A DNA stretch of 54,605 nt from Prochlorococcus sp. AG-676-L21 (GCA_003210915.1 QCUA01000005.1:1-54605); one strand, 5' to 3'. Counted from the stretch's first letter, positions 20,667-32,263 are shown. The notes: generated by a model from the sequence alone, not told the origin. Made by a program: numbers and translations.

Positions 20667-22127
20667 ATGTGTGGAATTGTTGGAATTGTTTCTTCTGATG
20701 ATGTAAATCAACAAATCTATGACAGTCTTTTGCTACTTCAGCATAGAGGTCAAGATTCTACCGGAATAGCTACAATGGAAAATACTGTTTTTCATATACA
20801 TAAAGTCAAAGGACAAGTAAATACTGCTTATAGAACAAGAGATATGAGGAATTTAATAGGGAAAATTGGTTTAGGACATGTTAGGTATGCAACTAAAGGT
20901 TCAGCAGAAAGTGTTGAAGAAGCACAACCTTTTTATGTTAATGCTCCTTATGGAATAGTTTTAATCCATAATGGAAATCTTACTAATACACGAGACCTAG
21001 AGAAACAATTATTTAATGTAGATAAACGTCATACAAATTCTTCAAGTGATACCGAAATGTTGTTAAATATATTTGCAACTGAATTACAAGAACAGATTCA
21101 TACTCAAGATTTACAGCCAGAAATAATTTTTAATGCAGTTAAAACCCTACATAAAAGAATTCAAGGTTCATATGCTTCAATTGCATTAATTTCGGGGCAT
21201 GGCTTATTAGCCTTTAGAGATCCTTTTGGTATAAGACCTTTAGTAATTGGAAAAAGAATTTCACTAACTACTCAAAAAGAAGAGTGGATGGTAGCAAGTG
21301 AGTCGTTAGTATTAGAAAATAATGATTATCAAGTTGTCAGAGATGTTGAGCCTGGGGAGGCAATTTTCATAACAGATAATGGTGAATTCTTTTCAAAGCA
21401 ATGCTCAGAAAACCCAAGGTTATTTCCTTGTGCATTTGAATATGTTTATTTAGCTAGACCCGATTCAGTGATGAACGGAATTTCAGTGTATCAAGCACGT
21501 TTGAAAATGGGTGATTATTTAGCTGAAACAATTAAGCAAACAATAAACTCTGGGGATGTAGATGTGGTCATGCCTATTCCTGATTCTTCACGTCCTGCGG
21601 CAATGCAAGTTGCTAGGCAGTTGGGCATAGAGTATAGAGAAGGGTTTTTTAAGAATAGATATGTTGGTAGAACTTTTATAATGCCTGGTCATCAAAAACG
21701 GAAACAATCTGTAAGGCAAAAGTTGAATGCGATGAGTACAGAATTTAAAAATAAAAATGTATTAATAGTTGATGATTCTATAGTGAGAGGTACGACATCA
21801 AAACAAATAGTGCAAATGGCAAAAGATGCTGGTGCAAATAAAGTTTTTTTTACTTCAGCAGCCCCCCCAGTTAGATATCCTCATGTTTATGGAATTAATA
21901 TGCCTAATAGGGACGAATTAATAGCTCATGACAGAACAATAACTGAAATAGCAGAAAAACTTGAAATAGATAATCTTGTTTATCAAAGTGTTGATAACTT
22001 AAGAAAATCTATAATAAATGATTCTCCCATTCAAGATTTAGAAATGAGTTGCTTTACTGGTTCTTATGTGACTGTAACGGTAAATCAAGAGTATTTAGAA
22101 TGGGTAGAAAGTGAATATAAGTCTTAA
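20667..22127 (+). CDS. purF: Amidophosphoribosyltransferase
   Basis: 486 aa; MCGIVGIV catalytic N-terminus, [39 protein letters not shown]. Confidence 0.98.
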   Translation: MCGIVGIVSSDDVNQQIYDSLLLLQHRGQDSTGIATMENTVFHIHKVKGQVNTAYRTRDMRNLIGKIGLGHVRYATKGSAESVEEAQPFYVNAPYGIVLIHNGNLTNTRDLEKQLFNVDKRHTNSSSDTEMLLNIFATELQEQIHTQDLQPEIIFNAVKTLHKRIQGSYASIALISGHGLLAFRDPFGIRPLVIGKRISLTTQKEEWMVASESLVLENNDYQVVRDVEPGEAIFITDNGEFFSKQCSENPRLFPCAFEYVYLARPDSVMNGISVYQARLKMGDYLAETIKQTINSGDVDVVMPIPDSSRPAAMQVARQLGIEYREGFFKNRYVGRTFIMPGHQKRKQSVRQKLNAMSTEFKNKNVLIVDDSIVRGTTSKQIVQMAKDAGANKVFFTSAAPPVRYPHVYGINMPNRDELIAHDRTITEIAEKLEIDNLVYQSVDNLRKSIINDSPIQDLEMSCFTGSYVTVTVNQEYLEWVESEYKS

Positions 22128-24565
22128 TTTATATAATTTTCTAGCCGTGAACAATTTTCAAGATATTCATCTTTTTCTAGATTCAAAAAATCTACTTTTA
22201 GAACATTTTTGCCAGAATTAGTTGTTAATTTGTTTAAGTTTAATCTTGCAGATTTATTTTTATTTGTCTCAATATCAATATATTGATTGTTAGAAATAAC
22301 TTTTATAAAATGGTCATTTTTAAGTTGAATTCTCTCATTTACATAACCTAACTTAGAATTATAAGAATCATAAATTTCATCAACTGTCAATTTAAAAAAC
22401 TTACCTTTTTTAGAAACTAAATAAACAATATCTTTATCTCTGCTTTTACAACAAGAAACTATTCTTTCTGTAGGTAAAAGATTAACCAATAATAGTCCTA
22501 AAGATTGTTTTGTAGTTGGGTTTAAGTATTTATTAGATAAATTAAATTTAAAGATCCTACCAATAGAGGTTATAATTATTAAATATTGCCCTTCGCTGTA
22601 AATAAAAGAATCAATAATATTTGTAGAATTTTTTAATTTAGCAATTGAAAATATCCTAGTACTTTTTATCATATCTTCATCAAATAAAACTTTTTTAAAT
22701 CTTCCATCTGAACTTAAAATGCATAAATAATTTTTTAAATTACTATCTAGATCATGAAAATTTATTATTTGTAGTGGATCTATATTTCCTAAAACTTTTT
22801 TATCCAGTTTATAGTCAGTATTTATATTAAATTTCCAATTAATCTGAAGAATTTTTCCGGAAGATGTAATTCCAATAATTTTCAAACTTTTATAGATTTT
22901 GCATATAAACTTTTGAACATTTTTATTATCTATAAATTTATTTTCATGATCTAATAACTTTTTATAATTACTATAAATTATTTTTTTGAAATAAAATCTA
23001 TTATCTACTGATATTTTTGTTTTTTTGTTTATAAGATCTTCTAATATTTGATTATTTATAGTATCAATTTCATCTTCTTGATTAATATCTTTCAAGATTC
23101 TTGTTTTTCTTTTGACATTAAATTTTTTCTTTAAATGCTTTAGCTCTTCAATTAAAGTTTCAAGCAATAATTTTCTGTTATTTAGAAGATTACTAAGATA
23201 TTTCTTCCTTTCAAGTAATTCTTTCATTTCAATTTCTATTTGCTTCCTTTCTAAATTTGTTAATTTTTTTAGAGGCATACTTAAAACTGCATCTGCTTGT
23301 TTATTACTTAGGTTAAGTTTCGGTATTAATATTGATTTGGCTTCAGTTGAATTTTCTGACTTTTGAATAACCTCAATAATATCTTTTATATTTTTAGTTG
23401 CTATTGAAAAACCCTCTAAAATTGAAAGTTTTTCTGATGCAATTTTAAAAAAATAATTTGTTCTTTTTCTAATTGTTTCTTCTCTAAATTCTAGAAAATA
23501 ATTTAAATATTTTCTTAAAGTAAGTTGAATAGGTTTACCGTTAACTAAAGCTAGAAATATTGCACCAAAATTAGATTGTAACGACGTTTTTTTGAATAAA
23601 TTTGATATTACAATTTCAGAATTTGAATCTTTTTTTAATTCAATTACTATTCTCATTCCCTCTCTATCACTTTCATCTCTAATATCAGATATTCCATCAA
23701 TTTTCCCCAGATTTACTAATTCTGCAAGCTTTTCAATCCACCCGGCTTTACTTATTTGATAAGGAAGTTCTGAAATTATAAGTGCATTTCTTTTATGCTT
23801 CCCTTTTCCTAAATTAATCTCTTCATGTTTAATTACACCTCTAACTGTTATAGATCCTCTTCCTTGCTGGTAAACCTCTTTCATTGCATTGTTGCAAATT
23901 AATTCTCCTCCAGTTGGAAAATCAGGTCCTAATATAATTTTTGATAATTTTAAGTCGCTTACTTCTTTATCGTTTATCAGAGCAATTAAACCATCTATTA
24001 TTTCACCTAAATTGTGTGGAGGAATATTTGTCGCCATACCAACAGCGATTCCTGAGGAGCCATTTAATAACAAAAAAGGTAATTGAGCTGGTAATATATC
24101 TGGTTCTTGTTGCGAACCGTCAAAATTATTTGAGTAACTGACTGTTTCAGATCCAATCTCTTGAAGAAAACATTCATGAGCTATTGGAGCTAGGCGTGTC
24201 TCGGTATATCTCATTGCAGCTGGGGGATCATTATCAACAGATCCAAAATTTCCATGACCATCAAGAGTTGGATATTTTGTAGAAAAATCCTGAACTAATC
24301 TAACCAGTGCTTCGTAGACTGCTTGATCTCCATGAGGATGATATTTTCCTAGTACATCGCCGACAACTCTGGCACATTTTCTGAATGGTCTATCTGGAGT
24401 AAGTCCTAATTCATGCATTGCGAAAAGAATCCTTCTTTGGACTGGTTTTAGACCATCTCTAGCATCAGGTAAAGCACGTCCGACTATCACGCTCATTGCG
24501 TATTCCAAATAGGAACGTTGCATTTCTTCTTGCAACGATATAGAAGTGAATTTTTCCTTAGTCAT
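22124..24565 (-). CDS. DNA gyrase/topoisomerase IV subunit A-like protein
   Basis: 813 aa; [33 protein letters not shown], catalytic Tyr in [12 protein letters not shown]; no GyrA-box QRRGGKG-type motif seen in the C-terminal region. Confidence 0.92.
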   Translation of the reverse strand: MTKEKFTSISLQEEMQRSYLEYAMSVIVGRALPDARDGLKPVQRRILFAMHELGLTPDRPFRKCARVVGDVLGKYHPHGDQAVYEALVRLVQDFSTKYPTLDGHGNFGSVDNDPPAAMRYTETRLAPIAHECFLQEIGSETVSYSNNFDGSQQEPDILPAQLPFLLLNGSSGIAVGMATNIPPHNLGEIIDGLIALINDKEVSDLKLSKIILGPDFPTGGELICNNAMKEVYQQGRGSITVRGVIKHEEINLGKGKHKRNALIISELPYQISKAGWIEKLAELVNLGKIDGISDIRDESDREGMRIVIELKKDSNSEIVISNLFKKTSLQSNFGAIFLALVNGKPIQLTLRKYLNYFLEFREETIRKRTNYFFKIASEKLSILEGFSIATKNIKDIIEVIQKSENSTEAKSILIPKLNLSNKQADAVLSMPLKKLTNLERKQIEIEMKELLERKKYLSNLLNNRKLLLETLIEELKHLKKKFNVKRKTRILKDINQEDEIDTINNQILEDLINKKTKISVDNRFYFKKIIYSNYKKLLDHENKFIDNKNVQKFICKIYKSLKIIGITSSGKILQINWKFNINTDYKLDKKVLGNIDPLQIINFHDLDSNLKNYLCILSSDGRFKKVLFDEDMIKSTRIFSIAKLKNSTNIIDSFIYSEGQYLIIITSIGRIFKFNLSNKYLNPTTKQSLGLLLVNLLPTERIVSCCKSRDKDIVYLVSKKGKFFKLTVDEIYDSYNSKLGYVNERIQLKNDHFIKVISNNQYIDIETNKNKSARLNLNKLTTNSGKNVLKVDFLNLEKDEYLENCSRLENYIN

Positions 24566-24614
24566 TTAATAGGCAATTTACAGTAAGCTTTCATAAACTA
24601 AATTAAGATTAATA

Positions 24615-24632
24615 GGTAAATAAATATTTACC
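24615..24632. repeat. Perfect 18-bp palindromic site GGTAAATA-AA-TATTTACC upstream of the GyrA-like gene
   Basis: 8-bp arms with 2-nt centre, about 50 bp upstream of the minus-strand start at 24565. Confidence 0.7.
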
Positions 24633-24652
24633 AGTATCAATAGTTGGGAAAT

Positions 24653-25507
24653 TTATTTAATTTTTGTTTTTGCAAATAATATTTCTTTTTTAAGTTGAGG
24701 AATTTCAAAAAGTTCTTCAGTAGAAATTTGTAGTTTTTCACCCCACAGTTGTTCTTCTCGATAATTAAAGTCAACATAACTTGGTTCTTTATTTAAAGCC
24801 TTTTTTGCGAAAACTATTGCTTTATTAATGTCCTTATTTTTTAAACATGAAGCAAGTGCTAAAAGTGGTTCTGCGTTTTCCTCTATATTTATAGCCTTTT
24901 TAAAAGAAATAATAGAAAGGTCAATTTTATTTAGTTCAAAATATGCTAAGCCTTTATTGTTAATTGCCTGCCAAAAATCTATTTTAATTTTTATTGCTTT
25001 ATCAAATTCTTCTATGGCTTTTTCATAATTTTTTTCCATTAAATATATATTTCCTAATTGAAAAATTGCTTTAAAGTTTTCAGGCAGGATTTGAATACCC
25101 GAAAGTAAAGAATTTTTTGCCTTTTTAAATTTTGATTGTTTTAAATATATACTACTTTGCGCAAAATATATTTCACCCTTTTTTGGGTTTATTTTCTGTG
25201 CATTATTTAGTGAAATTAATGCATCATCATATAATTTGTTGGCTATTTGTGTTTCAGCAAGAATAGTCCATAATGTTTCATTTGTATTATTAATCTTTAT
25301 AGCTAATTTTGCTAAATTAAGACTATCTTTGATTTGTCCAAAATAAAGAATTTGACGAGCTTGTTTTCCAATTGACAAACCTTTTTTTTGTAAGCTTTTT
25401 GTTTCTGGGAAATAATAATATGGTATTAAAGCTTTTAAACTTCTATTAATAAAAATATGGCTAATAAATATTGAAAAAAATAATATTTTTAAAACAGACT
25501 TTGTCAT
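24653..25507 (-). CDS. Tetratricopeptide repeat protein with signal/anchor sequence
   Basis: 284 aa; repeated TPR-like units (FQLGNIYLMEKNYEKAIEEFDKAIKI, NKGLAYFELNKIDLSIISFKKAINI). Confidence 0.85.
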   Translation of the reverse strand: MTKSVLKILFFSIFISHIFINRSLKALIPYYYFPETKSLQKKGLSIGKQARQILYFGQIKDSLNLAKLAIKINNTNETLWTILAETQIANKLYDDALISLNNAQKINPKKGEIYFAQSSIYLKQSKFKKAKNSLLSGIQILPENFKAIFQLGNIYLMEKNYEKAIEEFDKAIKIKIDFWQAINNKGLAYFELNKIDLSIISFKKAINIEENAEPLLALASCLKNKDINKAIVFAKKALNKEPSYVDFNYREEQLWGEKLQISTEELFEIPQLKKEILFAKTKIK

Positions 25508-25514
25508 ATTCTTA

Positions 25515-26471
25515 TTAATTTTTTAGCATTGCTTTTATATTTCTTTTCCACATCCATGGTTTTATTCTTTTTAATGTAGTTCCTTGAAGATTTTCTTTCC
25601 ATGTTTTTTCATCCCAACTTAATGATTCAATATTAAGATTTTTAACCCATGATTTTGGATATGCTTCAATACTTTTATTGAAAGGAACTTTTTTATTCCA
25701 AGGACATACATCTTGGCAAATATCACAACCAGCAATCCATCCATTCAAATTTTTTTCTATATGTTTTGGAAAAGTTTTATTTCTATTTTCTATAGTATGG
25801 TAAGCAATACATAATTCAGAATTAATTACAAAAGGTTCTGTTATTGCACTTGTTGGACATTTTTCAATACATTCTTCACATACCCCACATAGAGATTGGG
25901 ACGAATTGTCAGGGGTAAAATCTTCTGAAAGAATCAAAAAGCCTAAGGTTAGCCATGATCCAAATTCTTTATTAATAAGATTACTATTTTTGCCTATCCA
26001 ACCTAGACCTGCTTCTTCTGCCCATGCTTTTTCCAGAAGAGGAGATGTGTCAATGCAAATCTTCCACTTGCAATTTGGAACTTCAGAATTAATCCATTTA
26101 CCTATTTTTTTTAATTTTTTATTAATAACTTTATGATAATCTTCCCCTTGACCAAATTTTCCAATTTTAAATTTTGCTTTTTTCGTGTGTTCTTTACTTA
26201 AATAATTAAAGCCAACAGTTAAAACACTTTTCGCTCCATTTAAGAGAGATTCTATACTTTTTCTCCTTTCGGCTTCCATCCATTTCATTTCTGAATGATA
26301 ATTATTTGCTAACCATCTTTCTAATGCTTTAGTTCTCAGTTTTAGGCGAGAACTTCCTGGTATTGATGCTATTCCAGATATAGCAAAGCCTTCTAATATT
26401 GCTCTTTTCTTAAGCTTTTCACTCAATTCTTCTTTATTTTGAATCATATTTACATTATGAATTAGATTCAA
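25515..26471 (-). CDS. queG: Epoxyqueuosine reductase
   Basis: 318 aa; CGVCEECIEKCPTSAI and GCDICQDVCPWNKKVP 4Fe-4S motifs. Confidence 0.93.
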   Translation of the reverse strand: MNLIHNVNMIQNKEELSEKLKKRAILEGFAISGIASIPGSSRLKLRTKALERWLANNYHSEMKWMEAERRKSIESLLNGAKSVLTVGFNYLSKEHTKKAKFKIGKFGQGEDYHKVINKKLKKIGKWINSEVPNCKWKICIDTSPLLEKAWAEEAGLGWIGKNSNLINKEFGSWLTLGFLILSEDFTPDNSSQSLCGVCEECIEKCPTSAITEPFVINSELCIAYHTIENRNKTFPKHIEKNLNGWIAGCDICQDVCPWNKKVPFNKSIEAYPKSWVKNLNIESLSWDEKTWKENLQGTTLKRIKPWMWKRNIKAMLKN

Positions 26472-26594
26472 ATAAATGGTGTTATTAAACTAAGAAACTA
26501 ATAAATAATTTAAATTTATTAAAAATAAATATTTCCCTATCAAGGAAAAATAGCTAAATTGTTAGTAAAATGAATAAAATTAGGAACTTTAATT

Positions 26595-27332
26595 TTGGTT
26601 GAATCTACTCAAAGTCAAGATTCGAACCTAGGAACTAGGCTCCAACAAGATTTAAAAAATGATCTGATAGCAGGGTTGTTAGTCGTTATTCCATTGGCAA
26701 CTACTATTTGGCTTTCCTCTATTGTTAGCAAATTTGTTCTTACATTAGTTACTTCAGTTCCTAAACAATTAAATCCCTTCATTACATTAAATCCTTTATT
26801 ACAAGATTTAATTAACTTAACCTTAGGTTTAACAGTACCTTTATTGGCAATTTTGCTTATTGGTTTGATGGCGAGAAATTTTGTTGGGAGGTGGTTGTTA
26901 GAATTTGGAGAAGGTACCTTATCAAAGATTCCAGTTGCAGGAGCAGTTTATAAAACTCTTAAACAATTACTTGAAACTTTTTTAAGTAATAAGTCCAATA
27001 GATTTAGAAGAGTTGTTTTAGTAGAGTATCCACGAGAGGGTTTATTTAGTGTTGGTTTTGTAACTGGGGATGTTGGCCCATCACTTCAATCAGAATTGGA
27101 TGAGAAATTACTAAGTGTTTTTATACCTACTGCCCCTAATCCAACTACGGGTTGGTACACATTAGTTCCTGAATCGTCTGTTAAAGATCTTGCTATTTCA
27201 GTGGAAGACGCATTTAGAACAATTATTTCAGTTGGTATTGTTAATCCTGACGAAAAAGATAACTCCTCAAATCCTACTTTTTCGAAATTATTTTCTCAAC
27301 TAAGAGCCTCTACAAATACTTCATCTACTTAA
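26595..27332 (+). CDS. DUF502 family membrane protein
   Basis: 245 aa; LKNDLIAGLLVVIPLATTIW, FVTGDVGPSL, VFIPTAPNPTTGWY. Confidence 0.9.
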   Translation: MVESTQSQDSNLGTRLQQDLKNDLIAGLLVVIPLATTIWLSSIVSKFVLTLVTSVPKQLNPFITLNPLLQDLINLTLGLTVPLLAILLIGLMARNFVGRWLLEFGEGTLSKIPVAGAVYKTLKQLLETFLSNKSNRFRRVVLVEYPREGLFSVGFVTGDVGPSLQSELDEKLLSVFIPTAPNPTTGWYTLVPESSVKDLAISVEDAFRTIISVGIVNPDEKDNSSNPTFSKLFSQLRASTNTSST

Positions 27333-27335
27333 TTA

Positions 27336-27962
27336 ATGCATAACAGATCGTTATCACGAGAATTGTCTTTACTTTCACTAGCCCTTATTAAAGATACAGG
27401 AGATTTGGAATTAAATAAAATTCAAATCGATGAAATTTTTGAATCCGCTTTGGATTCTTTAATTAATCACTGTAGAGATGAGTTAGATGATTGTGAAGCA
27501 GATTTAGAGAATGTATCGCAACATATTTTAGATAGTGAATTAAAGGAGGGTAGTAATTCTTCTTTTGCAAATGTTCGAGATGAACTCAAAAAAGCTTTTT
27601 ATAAAATCGAATCAGTCATGAACTCACTTTCGGTTACTTTAGACTTTCCAAAATTGATTGTTTCAAGTAATCAAAATGACATGAGAGAAGACGTAAATCA
27701 TAGAATTTTAAGTATAGTTAATAATCTACAATCTATAGATTCTGAAATTGACGAAGTAATGGATGGATGGAGATTAAAAAGGTTGCCTAGGGTTGATCGT
27801 GATATTCTACGATTGGCTTATGTTGATATTCATTTTTTAAATACTCCTGTTGCAGTTGCATGTGATGAGGCTGTCAATTTAGCAAATAAATATTGTGATA
27901 CACAAGGTAGAAAAATGATCAATGGGGTTTTAAGGAGATTGCAAAGAGTTAAGGTGAAGTAA
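27336..27962 (+). CDS. nusB: Transcription antitermination protein NusB
   Basis: 208 aa; C-terminal half PRVDRDILRLAYVDIHFLNTPVAVACDEAVNLANKYC. Confidence 0.92.
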   Translation: MHNRSLSRELSLLSLALIKDTGDLELNKIQIDEIFESALDSLINHCRDELDDCEADLENVSQHILDSELKEGSNSSFANVRDELKKAFYKIESVMNSLSVTLDFPKLIVSSNQNDMREDVNHRILSIVNNLQSIDSEIDEVMDGWRLKRLPRVDRDILRLAYVDIHFLNTPVAVACDEAVNLANKYCDTQGRKMINGVLRRLQRVKVK

Positions 27963-28022
27963 TTATTTGATATAAATCAATAATTTTTTATAATTTAATT
28001 AAATACGATTTAAAAATATTTT

Positions 28023-29300
28023 ATGACTAATAATGAATCTGATAGTTCTCGTGAATGGGCTTCGCAAGCCTATGCTTTATTAAAACAAAAGCAAGAATTA
28101 AAAAAACAAGAAGATCAACTAAAAGTAGAGCAATTAAAAGCAGAGGAACTGAAAGTAGAGCAATTAAAAGCAGAGGAACTGAAAGTAGAGCAATTAAAAG
28201 CAGAGGAACTGAAAGTAGAGCAATTAAAGGTAGAAGTTAATAAACAGGATTTTTCTAATTTGCAAGATGAGACTGAAGTTAAATTAGGAGAATTTGATGA
28301 TAATTTCACTTGGTCAGCAATGGTGTTGGCTGCGCAGGGCAAAACAGTAAATGAAATATCAATTGATGAAATAGATTGGTTGAGTAAATTACGAAGAGGA
28401 TTAGAAGAAACAAGAAAAGGTTTTGTATCAGAATTATTAGATAAATTAGGAGATGATCCACTTACACCAGAATCTTTAGATGATTTAGAAACGCTATTAA
28501 TTAAAGCTGACGTTGGTATTGATTCAACAGATAAAGTAATTAATTCACTTAGGAAAAAATTAAATGAAGAAGTTGTTGGAGGAGAAGAAGGAATAAAATT
28601 TTTAAAAGATGAATTACGAGCAATCATTGAAAAACCAATAAAAAATTCCGGAACAAATATTCTTGTCCCTCAGAAAGGTAAGTTAAATGTTTGGCTAATA
28701 GTTGGAGTAAATGGAGTTGGCAAAACTACAACTTTGGGGAAACTTGCTTATTTGTCATCAAAGAGTAATTATAAAACTTTAATTGCAGCAGCAGATACTT
28801 TCAGAGCGGCAGCCGTTGAACAATTACAGGTATGGGGTGATAGAAGTAAAGTTGATGTTATTTCGAATCAATCAAAGAATGCAGATCCAGCAGCAGTAGT
28901 TTTTGATGCTATTAATGCAGCAAATAAACGTAAAAGTGATCTATTACTAGTAGATACTGCAGGAAGACTGCAAAATAAAAATAATCTTATGGATGAATTA
29001 TCAAAAATAAAGAAAATTATTGACAAAAAAGTTCCTGATGCAATTATTGAATCTTTATTAGTTTTAGATGCCAGTCAAGGACAAAACGGATTAAAGCAAG
29101 CAAAAAGTTTTGCAAAATCTGCAAATTTAAGTGGTGCAATTATTACAAAATTAGATGGTACTTCAAGAGGTGGGGTTTCTCTTGCTGTTTCCGCAGAAGT
29201 CAATTTGCCAATAAGATTTATAGGCGCTGGAGAAGGAATAAAAGATTTAAGACCTTTCAATAGCTTTGAGTTTGTTGAGGCTTTGCTTGCTGATAGATAA
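28023..29300 (+). CDS. ftsY: Signal recognition particle receptor FtsY
   Basis: 425 aa; VGVNGVGKTTTLGKLAY, AADTFRAAAVEQL, VDTAGRLQNK, TKLDGTSRGG. Confidence 0.97.
   Translation: MTNNESDSSREWASQAYALLKQKQELKKQEDQLKVEQLKAEELKVEQLKAEELKVEQLKAEELKVEQLKVEVNKQDFSNLQDETEVKLGEFDDNFTWSAMVLAAQGKTVNEISIDEIDWLSKLRRGLEETRKGFVSELLDKLGDDPLTPESLDDLETLLIKADVGIDSTDKVINSLRKKLNEEVVGGEEGIKFLKDELRAIIEKPIKNSGTNILVPQKGKLNVWLIVGVNGVGKTTTLGKLAYLSSKSNYKTLIAAADTFRAAAVEQLQVWGDRSKVDVISNQSKNADPAAVVFDAINAANKRKSDLLLVDTAGRLQNKNNLMDELSKIKKIIDKKVPDAIIESLLVLDASQGQNGLKQAKSFAKSANLSGAIITKLDGTSRGGVSLAVSAEVNLPIRFIGAGEGIKDLRPFNSFEFVEALLADR
28122..28229 (+). repeat. Perfect 30-bp tandem repeat (about 3.6 copies) inside ftsY
   Basis: Unit aaagtagagcaattaaaagcagaggaactg at 28122, 28152, 28182 and partial at 28212; encodes KVEQLKAEEL. 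Confidence 0.97.
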
Positions 29301-29367
29301 AAATTTAATTAATTTTTTTTAAAAACGTATTTTTAGTGTTAAAACATACCTATGTCTTCTATCTGTT

Positions 29368-30711
29368 TTGTCTAAAAATCAAAAAGAAAAATTATTGTCT
29401 ATTGAGGTAATTCAAGAATTTTTAGAAAAGGATTATGAACTTCCTCTTGATGAGAATGATAAATTTATAGAAACAGTATCTTCATTATCTTATTATTTAA
29501 AATCTTTTTCAAATATTAAAAGATTTCTGGATTATATTTCTTTAATTTTAAAACATACTTTTAAGCATCAATTAAGTCTTGTTATTCCTTTGAATGAAAA
29601 GGGAGAAATATGGAAAGAAAATATCAATTTTGCTGGGGCAACAAAAAATTTAATAATGGATGGTGAAATTAAAAGTTATTTTAACAATTTTGATTTTTCT
29701 AAAAATTTTAAACTAAAAGAAGTTAGTTCTTTTGAAAAAGTTTTAAATAATAAATTTAGAGAATATGTAATTAAGTCTTATAAAGTGTTGTCACGCGGGA
29801 AATGTAGAGGATTTGTATATACCTTTAAACAAGAAACTTTAAATGACTCTTTAAAAAATGAGCGTAGTTTAAACTTTATTATTAGTTGTTTGGCGATTGG
29901 TTTAGAGAATTATTTGTTAATTAAAACAAAAAAGAAGCATGAAAATGTAGATAGAGAAATTTCTATTGGAGCAGAAATTCAATCCCAACTTTTACCAGAT
30001 TATTGTCCAATGATTTATGGGGTTGATTTAGCTGCGCATTGTAGACCAGCACTTCAATTAGGAGGAGATTATTATGACTTTATGTCTTTGAAAACCAATA
30101 TTTCTGCAAAGAGGCGGGAAAAGGCAAGGTGGGCTTTAGTTATTGGAGACGTTATGGGGAAGGGCCTTCCTGCAGGTCTTTTGATGACTATGTTAAGAGG
30201 AATGCTAAGAGCGGAGGTTTTGACTGGGTTGCCCCCAGATAGAATATTGCATGATTTAAATCAGTTAGCTATTTATGATTTGGACCAATCGCATAGATTC
30301 ATAACTTTATTTTATTCGGATTATGACCCTAGAACAAAAAAATTAAGATATGCAAATGCTGCACATAATCCCCCTTTGCTTTGGAAAAGTTCTGAGCAAA
30401 AAATTATAAAATTAGATTCAGAAGGCTTTGTTCTTGGTTTACAAAATGATGCTGAATATCAATGTGGACAAATACAACTGTATAAAAAAGATGTGATACT
30501 TTACTATACAGATGGTGTAACTGAAGCTTCTAATGCTTTAGGCGAAAGATTTGATGAAGAACGTTTAATTAAATCCTTTTCAAAATTATGTCAACAATCA
30601 CTTAAATCTAAAGATATTTTGAATAAGATTTATAGAATATTAGATAAGTTTACTGGTAAAAATAGACAATTGGAAGATGATGCTTCCATTGTAGTCTTTC
30701 AGTTAGATTAG
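29368..30711 (+). CDS. PP2C/SpoIIE (RsbU-like) serine phosphatase
   Basis: 447 aa; EIQSQLLPDYCP, LGGDYYDF, VIGDVMGKGLPAGLLMTMLRG, LYYTDGVTEASN, EDDASIVVFQLD. Confidence 0.92.
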   Translation: MSKNQKEKLLSIEVIQEFLEKDYELPLDENDKFIETVSSLSYYLKSFSNIKRFLDYISLILKHTFKHQLSLVIPLNEKGEIWKENINFAGATKNLIMDGEIKSYFNNFDFSKNFKLKEVSSFEKVLNNKFREYVIKSYKVLSRGKCRGFVYTFKQETLNDSLKNERSLNFIISCLAIGLENYLLIKTKKKHENVDREISIGAEIQSQLLPDYCPMIYGVDLAAHCRPALQLGGDYYDFMSLKTNISAKRREKARWALVIGDVMGKGLPAGLLMTMLRGMLRAEVLTGLPPDRILHDLNQLAIYDLDQSHRFITLFYSDYDPRTKKLRYANAAHNPPLLWKSSEQKIIKLDSEGFVLGLQNDAEYQCGQIQLYKKDVILYYTDGVTEASNALGERFDEERLIKSFSKLCQQSLKSKDILNKIYRILDKFTGKNRQLEDDASIVVFQLD

Positions 30712-30768
30712 ATTTTTGTCACATATAAAAAAAAATGCTTTATTAGAAGTAACTAAGTTTTGATTAAT

Positions 30769-32148
30769 ATGTCTAAAGTTTGGAGTAATAGGTTTGATAG
30801 TAGTCTAAATCCTTTTATTGATGCTTTTAATGCTTCAATTAGTTTTGATAAAATATTAATTTTGGAAGATATAGAGTGTTCTATTGCTCATGCAAAAATG
30901 CTAAGTAAAACTAAGGTTTTGTCTCCTGGTGAGTCTCTACAGATTATTGAGGGTTTAGAAACTATAAGAAAAGATTTTATTGAAGGTAAATTTTTCCCAG
31001 GAGCTCCATCTGAGGATATTCATTATTGTATTGAAGAAAAACTCATTAATTTAATTGGTGAAACCGGAAAAAAATTACATACTGGTAGAAGTAGAAATGA
31101 TCAGGTAGGAACAGATATTAGATTATGGTTGAGAAAAAAAATTGATAATATTGATATTTTATTGGCCGAATTACAATATTCTTTATTCTCGATTGCTGAA
31201 TCAAATATTTATACATTAATACCTGGTTATACCCATATGCAAAGAGCACAACCCTTATCTCTTGCTCATCATCTTATGGCGTATCTTGAAATGTTTCAAA
31301 GAGACCGTGAAAGGCTTAAAGAAGTTAGGGCTAGGGTTAATATTTCCCCTTTAGGCGCAGCAGCTTTAGCGGGGACTAAAATTAAAATAGATAGATATTT
31401 TACTGCTGAGGAATTAGGGTTTGAAAATATTTATAAAAATAGTATTGATGCTGTAAGTGATAGAGATTTTTGTGTTGAATTTGCTTCAAGTTCTGCTTTA
31501 ATAATGTCTCATTTAAGTAGAATTTCAGAAGAAATAATTTTGTGGGTTACTGATGAGTTTTCTTTTGCGAAATTAACTGATAAGTGTTCTACTGGAAGTA
31601 GCTTAATGCCTCAGAAAAAGAACCCAGATGTTCCAGAATTAATAAGGGGTAAAACTGGTCGCGTTTATGGACATCTTCAATCTTTATTAACAACTATAAA
31701 AGGAGTACCTCTTTCATATAATAAGGACTTCCAAGAAGATAAAGAGCCAATATTTGACACAGTGGATACTATTTCTTCTTGCCTAAAAGCTATGACAATT
31801 TTATTAAATGAAGGAATAGAGTTTAATGTTGAAAAGTTAATGGATTCTGTTCATAACGATTTTTCTAATGCAACTGATTTAGCAGATTATTTAGTAGTTA
31901 AAAAGGTTCCTTTCAGAGAGGCATATCAAGTAGTTGGGGATATTGTGAAGTATTGTTTAAGAAAAAACATTTTATTTAAAGATTTAAAATTAGAACAATT
32001 TCAAACATTTCATAATGAATTTAAAGAAGATATTTTTGAAAATCTCAATCCTATGAACGTAGTCAAGTCTAGAAATAGTTTAGGTGGCACAGGATTTGAT
32101 CAAGTAAAAATTGAGTTAAATAATTGGAAGAAAAAATTATTCCTCTAA
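30769..32148 (+). CDS. argH: Argininosuccinate lyase (ORF open from 30760)
   Basis: [56 protein letters not shown]. Confidence 0.97.
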   Translation: MSKVWSNRFDSSLNPFIDAFNASISFDKILILEDIECSIAHAKMLSKTKVLSPGESLQIIEGLETIRKDFIEGKFFPGAPSEDIHYCIEEKLINLIGETGKKLHTGRSRNDQVGTDIRLWLRKKIDNIDILLAELQYSLFSIAESNIYTLIPGYTHMQRAQPLSLAHHLMAYLEMFQRDRERLKEVRARVNISPLGAAALAGTKIKIDRYFTAEELGFENIYKNSIDAVSDRDFCVEFASSSALIMSHLSRISEEIILWVTDEFSFAKLTDKCSTGSSLMPQKKNPDVPELIRGKTGRVYGHLQSLLTTIKGVPLSYNKDFQEDKEPIFDTVDTISSCLKAMTILLNEGIEFNVEKLMDSVHNDFSNATDLADYLVVKKVPFREAYQVVGDIVKYCLRKNILFKDLKLEQFQTFHNEFKEDIFENLNPMNVVKSRNSLGGTGFDQVKIELNNWKKKLFL

Positions 32149-32209
32149 ATCTCAAGTAATTTTCTACAACAAGGGATGTATTGAAGTAGAATGATATAGT
32201 AATGTATTT

Positions 32210-32230
32210 AAACTACTTAATCGGTAGTTT
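32210..32230 (+). terminator. Terminator/attenuator-like hairpin between argH and the RRM gene
   Basis: AAACTAC-TTAATCG-GTAGTTT followed by TTATC; weak AT stem. Confidence 0.4.
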
Positions 32231-32263
32231 TTATCTTGGTTATTATTTAAAGTTGAGTTTCAA

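Noticed and set aside
26620-26640. GATTCGAACC, resembling a reverse-complement tRNA T-loop
   Set aside because: Flanks do not form a T-stem or acceptor stem and the sequence is inside the start of the DUF502 coding region.
28055-28627. Overlapping frame +ORF 28055-28240 and antisense ORF 28115-28627
   Set aside because: By-products of the 30-bp repeat being open in several frames inside ftsY.
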